From Chitinophagaceae bacterium (GTDB taxonomy: Bacteria > Bacteroidota > Bacteroidia > Chitinophagales > Chitinophagaceae), in the NCBI GenBank assembly GCA_014379785.1, contig JACMLD010000231.1, positions 1-8,782 of the forward strand: a DNA stretch of 8,782 bases. Reading direction: 5' to 3'. Positions within the stretch are counted from its first letter, which is position 1; each line of letters begins with the position of its first letter. A model generated the notes under the pieces. That model searched no databases, was not told the DNA's origin, and saw only the letters and a list, made by a program, of their open reading frames with translations. This document shows positions 6,040-8,782 of the stretch, one piece after another. Position numbers and translations under genes: made by a program.

Positions 6040-6495
6040 TTAATCCAGAGCTCCTGGTTTCTGGGCTTCGTGCCCGTGGCCATGCTCTTTCTTCTCTACT
6101 TTTTCTTTACTCTTCTCAACGTGTTCTCTGTCGTATGTGTTCCGCAGATTCTTGTATGAATCACCGTCCCACAGGAAAGCGCCGATGAACCAAAGGAACA
6201 ACAAAGCCGGAATGGCGATTGTCATAATCATGTTGCGAATCTCATGGCGAAGGTGCATGAATTCGGCAATGATAAAGAAAGCTTTTGCCAGGGTAAGAAT
6301 GATGAACACTCCGTTGAGGATGTATTTCACCGTTGCGTTGCCCGTTGGAAAAATTTCATAGTATCCGATGGCAAGCAGCAGTTCAAACAGGGTGATATAA
6401 AGAAGGATGCGGAAGGTTTTCCATATCGCTTTTGTATCAAAGCTGTGCTCTCCGTGCGCTGCATTATCGCTATGTGCAATGTGTGCGTTTTCCAT
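6040..6495 (-). CDS. Cytochrome c oxidase subunit IV (prokaryotic type)
   Basis: This 151-residue membrane protein matches the small prokaryotic COX4 family, a non-catalytic subunit of heme-copper oxidases. Three helices are visible at about 29-48, 58-80 and 88-108, with the family block KAFFIIAEFMHLRHE (71-85) between helices 2 and 3. Both soluble ends are unusual in composition: the N terminus is histidine-rich (five His in the first 17 residues) and the C terminus is a highly charged lysine/glutamate tail ending in HGHGHE. These tails could bind metal non-specifically, but no role is shown. It follows the canonical coxIII gene by 27 bases and precedes the SCO gene by 8. Confidence 0.88.
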   Translation of the reverse strand: MENAHIAHSDNAAHGEHSFDTKAIWKTFRILLYITLFELLLAIGYYEIFPTGNATVKYILNGVFIILTLAKAFFIIAEFMHLRHEIRNMIMTIAIPALLFLWFIGAFLWDGDSYKNLRNTYDREHVEKSKEKVEKKEHGHGHEAQKPGALD

Positions 6496-6522
6496 AAATT
6501 ATTTTTATCAGCAATGAGTTTT

Positions 6523-7197
6523 TTAAAATAGATAGAAACAGGTGAATACAAATACCCATACAAGGTCTACAAAGTGCCAGTACAAACCTGCTTTCTCAAT
6601 CATGAGGTAATGTCCCTTTCTCTCAAATGTGCCATTTGCCGCCATGATGTACATGATGATATTTATCACAACACCAGACAGTACGTGGAATCCATGAAAG
6701 CCCGTGATGGTGAAAAAGAAGTTTGTAAAATTGGTTGAGGCGGCTGATCCGTCAATATTGTTGAAAGGATTTCTACCCCACCAGGCTCCCTGGTGATTCA
6801 GATGCGCCCACTCCCATGCCTGACAACCCAGGAATGCGATACCGCCGATGATAGTCCATGCCATCCATTTCATCACCGCCTTGCGATCGTTTGCGTGATC
6901 GGCTCCAACAGCGAGCACCATTGTTACCGAACTCATGATGAGAATGAATGTCATCAAACTCACGAATGCGAGCGGGATGTTCATTTCTCCCACAACCGGG
7001 AACGAGCGGAATACTTCGTTGGGGTCAGGCCATGAATTTGATGAAAACCGGATGGTGCCATAAGAAATCAGGAAGGCGCCGAAAGTGAAGGCATCACTCA
7101 TCAGAAAATACCACATCATGAGTTTGCCATACTCCAGATTAAACGGACTTCTTCCGCCTGCCCACCATTTTCTATCTGCCGGAACTACTTGTGCCAT
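6523..7197 (-). CDS. Cytochrome c oxidase subunit III, canonical copy
   Basis: This 224-residue protein is a heme-copper oxidase subunit III, an integral membrane subunit that stabilises subunit I and supports proton uptake. Helices run at about 26-48, 74-97, 111-130, 157-184 and 204-223. The conserved glutamate of the third of these helices is present in GCQAWEWAHL (Gln126, Glu129). Further family landmarks are the GFHGFHVLSG motif (167-175) and YWHFVDLVWVFVF near the C terminus (206-218). It lacks the first two helices of seven-helix forms, as is usual for many bacterial CoxIII proteins. It is the second of two tandem coxIII genes, lies 50 bases after the shorter copy, and has an exact -7 promoter match in the gap, so it could also be transcribed separately. 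Confidence 0.93.
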   Translation of the reverse strand: MAQVVPADRKWWAGGRSPFNLEYGKLMMWYFLMSDAFTFGAFLISYGTIRFSSNSWPDPNEVFRSFPVVGEMNIPLAFVSLMTFILIMSSVTMVLAVGADHANDRKAVMKWMAWTIIGGIAFLGCQAWEWAHLNHQGAWWGRNPFNNIDGSAASTNFTNFFFTITGFHGFHVLSGVVINIIMYIMAANGTFERKGHYLMIEKAGLYWHFVDLVWVFVFTCFYLF

Positions 7198-7218
7198 GAA
7201 ATTTATTTAGATATTTCT

Positions 7219-7226
7219 CAAATTTA
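7219..7226 (-). promoter_or_regulatory. Putative internal -7 promoter element before the canonical coxIII
   Basis: On the minus strand these bases read TAAATTTG, an exact match to TAnnTTTG, within the 50-base gap between the two coxIII genes. A TTG at 7243-7245 lies 16 bases upstream, a little short of the usual -33 spacing. Transcription would begin roughly 10-18 bases before the coxIII ATG. The gap is very AT-rich, so a chance match is possible. Confidence 0.33.
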
Positions 7227-7247
7227 TTCCTTGTCTTAATATCAATT

Positions 7248-7820
7248 TTACTGGATGTACAGGATAAACACAAAAAGGTAAATCCAGAGTAAATCCACAA
7301 AATGCCAATACGTACCCAACACTTCCACCGGTACCGGATTATAACTTCTCACTCTCGGGTTCCAGGCCTTGAAAAACATTGCCAGCAGGGCAATCACTCC
7401 GCCCAGTACATGCAGGGCATGCAGGCCAAAAATGATATACATAAACTGCGCCGCTCCTGAACCTCTCATCTGTACACCGGTGCTCCAAAGCTGCGAAAAT
7501 CCAATTATCTGCATGGCGATGAACAACAATCCCAATACTGAAGTGACGGTCAGCAGGTTTCTGTACTTAGCTGTTTCTCTCTGGTTAAACGCCTTTAACG
7601 AGAACTGCATTGTCAGGCTGCTTAACAAAAGAACGGCTGTTGAATACCAGAATATGATTGGCATGCTGAATCCCGTCCATCCCGGCTGATTTCTCTTCAC
7701 GATATAGGCACTGGTGAGGCCGGCAAACATCATAACGATACTGCCGATCGCCACCCACATCGTAAACTTGTGCGGATGAATCTTCCTCCTTTGTGAATCC
7801 TTATTCATAACACTAATCAT
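7248..7820 (-). CDS. Cytochrome c oxidase subunit III, short divergent paralogue
   Basis: This 190-residue protein is a second heme-copper oxidase subunit III. It begins with a basic soluble segment (HPHKF at 15-19) and has about five helices (20-41, 54-72, 91-110, 125-150, 170-189). It shares the FGLHALHVLGG motif (131-141, His134 and His137) and YWHFVDLLWIYLF (171-183) with the canonical copy. At the place of the conserved helix glutamate it reads MQIIGF: Gln104 is kept but Gly107 replaces Glu. It is also about 34 residues shorter, mainly in loops. Tandem unequal coxIII genes are common in Bacteroidota oxidase operons. Its ATG overlaps the cyoE stop (ATGA), indicating coupled translation; an in-frame ATG four codons later (7808) is an alternative start. 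Confidence 0.9.
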   Translation of the reverse strand: MISVMNKDSQRRKIHPHKFTMWVAIGSIVMMFAGLTSAYIVKRNQPGWTGFSMPIIFWYSTAVLLLSSLTMQFSLKAFNQRETAKYRNLLTVTSVLGLLFIAMQIIGFSQLWSTGVQMRGSGAAQFMYIIFGLHALHVLGGVIALLAMFFKAWNPRVRSYNPVPVEVLGTYWHFVDLLWIYLFVFILYIQ

Positions 7821-8683
7821 ACACTAATTTTATCGGCCAGCAGTGCCAGTAAAACCACCGGCAGGTATATATAACTGCTGAACATTAATCTCCTCGCGGC
7901 CTTTACCTCCATCTCTCTGTACAATCTCACACTCTGCCAGACCATAAACAGATTCATAAAAAACACAATCACCAGGCTGATGATGCTGCTCATTCCAATC
8001 AGATATGGTATGACTCCTACCGGTATCAGAAGCAGCGAATAGATTATTGCCTGAATCGCGGAGTACTTTGTAGGTCCTTCCACGCTGGGCAGTAATCGAA
8101 ATCCAGCCGCTGTGTAGTCTTTGTGCGCAATCCAGGCGATGGCCCAGAAATGCGGAAACTGCCAGAAAAACTGTATTGCAAAGAGCGCCCATCCTCCGGC
8201 ACTGAGTGTGTCATTTCCCGCGGCCCATCCAATAAGACAAGGCAATGAACCAGGGATTGCGCCAACCAGTACCGATATCGAATTCACCTTTTTTAAGGGT
8301 GTGTAAATAAACGAATACAAGAACAAACTCAGGGCTGCCAGTAAAGCAGACAGCAGGTTAAAAAAATAACCCAGCATCAAAACCCCCAGGGCACCCGTCA
8401 CTATTGCAAAGATCCAACCTTCCGTTACGCTCATTCTTCCGCTTGCCACCGGCCTTTTTGCCGTTCTTTTCATCATTGCATCGGTATCCTTCTCCACCAC
8501 CTGGTTGATGGCATTCGCACTGCCGGTCACCAGAAACCCACCGATAAAAAGCAATACAATCATTTTCACATCAAAGTCAACCACCTTTGGTGCCAGCAGG
8601 TAACTGATTACCGCGCTGAAGACAACCATAAACGACAGGCTGACCTTCACCAGCATCATGTAGTCACGCAACCTGCCTATCAA
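7817..8683 (-). CDS. cyoE/ctaB: Protoheme IX farnesyltransferase (heme O synthase)
   Basis: CyoE/CtaB attaches a farnesyl group to the vinyl side chain of heme b to make heme O, the precursor of heme A for the oxidase encoded here. The 288-residue protein belongs to the UbiA prenyltransferase superfamily, with about eight or nine membrane helices. The first prenyl-diphosphate/magnesium motif is NQVVEKDTDAMMKRTAKRP (60-78), in which Glu64 stands where E. coli CyoE has Asp. Other landmarks are YTPLKKVNSISVLVGAIPG (127-145), the FFWQFPHFWAIAW block (172-184), and HKDYTAAGFRLLP (187-199). The start taken is TTG at 8683, which overlaps the coxI stop as TTGA; in-frame ATG codons at residues 9-10 are an alternative that would shorten the N terminus. 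No heme A synthase (CtaA) gene is in the window. Confidence 0.93.
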   Translation of the reverse strand: MIGRLRDYMMLVKVSLSFMVVFSAVISYLLAPKVVDFDVKMIVLLFIGGFLVTGSANAINQVVEKDTDAMMKRTAKRPVASGRMSVTEGWIFAIVTGALGVLMLGYFFNLLSALLAALSLFLYSFIYTPLKKVNSISVLVGAIPGSLPCLIGWAAGNDTLSAGGWALFAIQFFWQFPHFWAIAWIAHKDYTAAGFRLLPSVEGPTKYSAIQAIIYSLLLIPVGVIPYLIGMSSIISLVIVFFMNLFMVWQSVRLYREMEVKAARRLMFSSYIYLPVVLLALLADKISV

Positions 8684-8782
8684 TGTGAGCTTTCATTTGA
8701 ACCCACAGGCTCCGTTTGCGGAATAAACTCTCTGCCGTCTTTTCCATAATCATATGCCCAACGGTGAACCTCAGGAATCTCA
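8680..8782 (-). CDS. Cytochrome c oxidase subunit I, C-terminal end (truncated by window edge)
   Basis: The minus strand from the right edge encodes the last 33 residues of a protein, ending at a TGA at 8680-8682. The tail includes EIPEVHRWAYDYGK and FIPQTEPVG, which resembles the soluble C-terminal end of Bacteroidota heme-copper oxidase subunit I (an x-P-x-V-x-R-x-x-YDY pattern followed by FxPQ). Its position directly before cyoE and coxIII fits the standard operon order. Catalytic residues lie outside the window, so the call rests on the tail and context. Its stop overlaps the cyoE TTG start by two bases. Confidence 0.75.
   Translation of the reverse strand, partial: EIPEVHRWAYDYGKDGREFIPQTEPVGSNESSH

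Noticed and set aside
7830..8192. Alternative-frame open frame on the same strand inside cyoE
   Set aside because: The cyoE frame carries all family motifs across this region; the alternative encodes no recognisable protein.

Overview
The window looks like chromosomal DNA of a Bacteroidota bacterium, most likely a Chitinophagaceae-type member. The evidence is the order of the cytochrome oxidase genes (subunit I, heme O synthase, two tandem subunit III genes, subunit IV, SCO, DUF420), a small DUF5522 protein, a Tat-exported Gfo/Idh/MocA oxidoreductase paired with a DUF1080 protein, generally weak Shine-Dalgarno sequences, and several TAnnTTTG-type -7 promoter elements. Placement below phylum is inference. 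I see no mobile element, tRNA, rRNA or CRISPR array, and no gene-free stretch longer than about 110 bases.

Left part (1-2394). The 5' end of a Fe/Mn superoxide dismutase gene runs off the left edge on the minus strand. Divergent from it is a two-gene plus-strand unit: a Tat-exported Gfo/Idh/MocA oxidoreductase and, 8 nt later, a secreted DUF1080 (3-keto-disaccharide hydrolase) protein. Together they suggest extracytoplasmic oxidation of a glycoside at C3 followed by cleavage of the 3-keto intermediate.

Middle part (2396-4205). tadA (minus strand) converges on the DUF1080 gene with one base between the stop codons. It is divergent from an overlapping plus-strand unit: trmB (tRNA m7G46 methyltransferase), a 66-residue cysteine-rich DUF5522 protein, and an alkyltransferase-like protein whose catalytic cysteine is an alanine. 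This block concerns tRNA modification and DNA alkylation-damage recognition.

Right part (4206-8782). All genes are on the minus strand and tightly packed, so transcription runs right to left: coxI (only its last 33 codons are present), cyoE/ctaB, a short coxIII paralogue, a canonical coxIII, coxIV, a SCO-type copper chaperone, a DUF420 membrane protein, and an unnamed four-helix membrane protein. This is the terminal oxidase (caa3/aa3-type) and maturation operon: oxidase subunits, heme O synthesis, copper delivery and two likely assembly or accessory proteins. Several junctions overlap or abut (TTGA, ATGA, TAAATG), which suggests translational coupling.

I found no clearly new system. The most useful leads are the unnamed last gene of the oxidase operon, the short CoxIII that lacks the conserved helix glutamate, the SCO protein with a second C-terminal membrane anchor, and the secreted oxidoreductase/DUF1080 pair.
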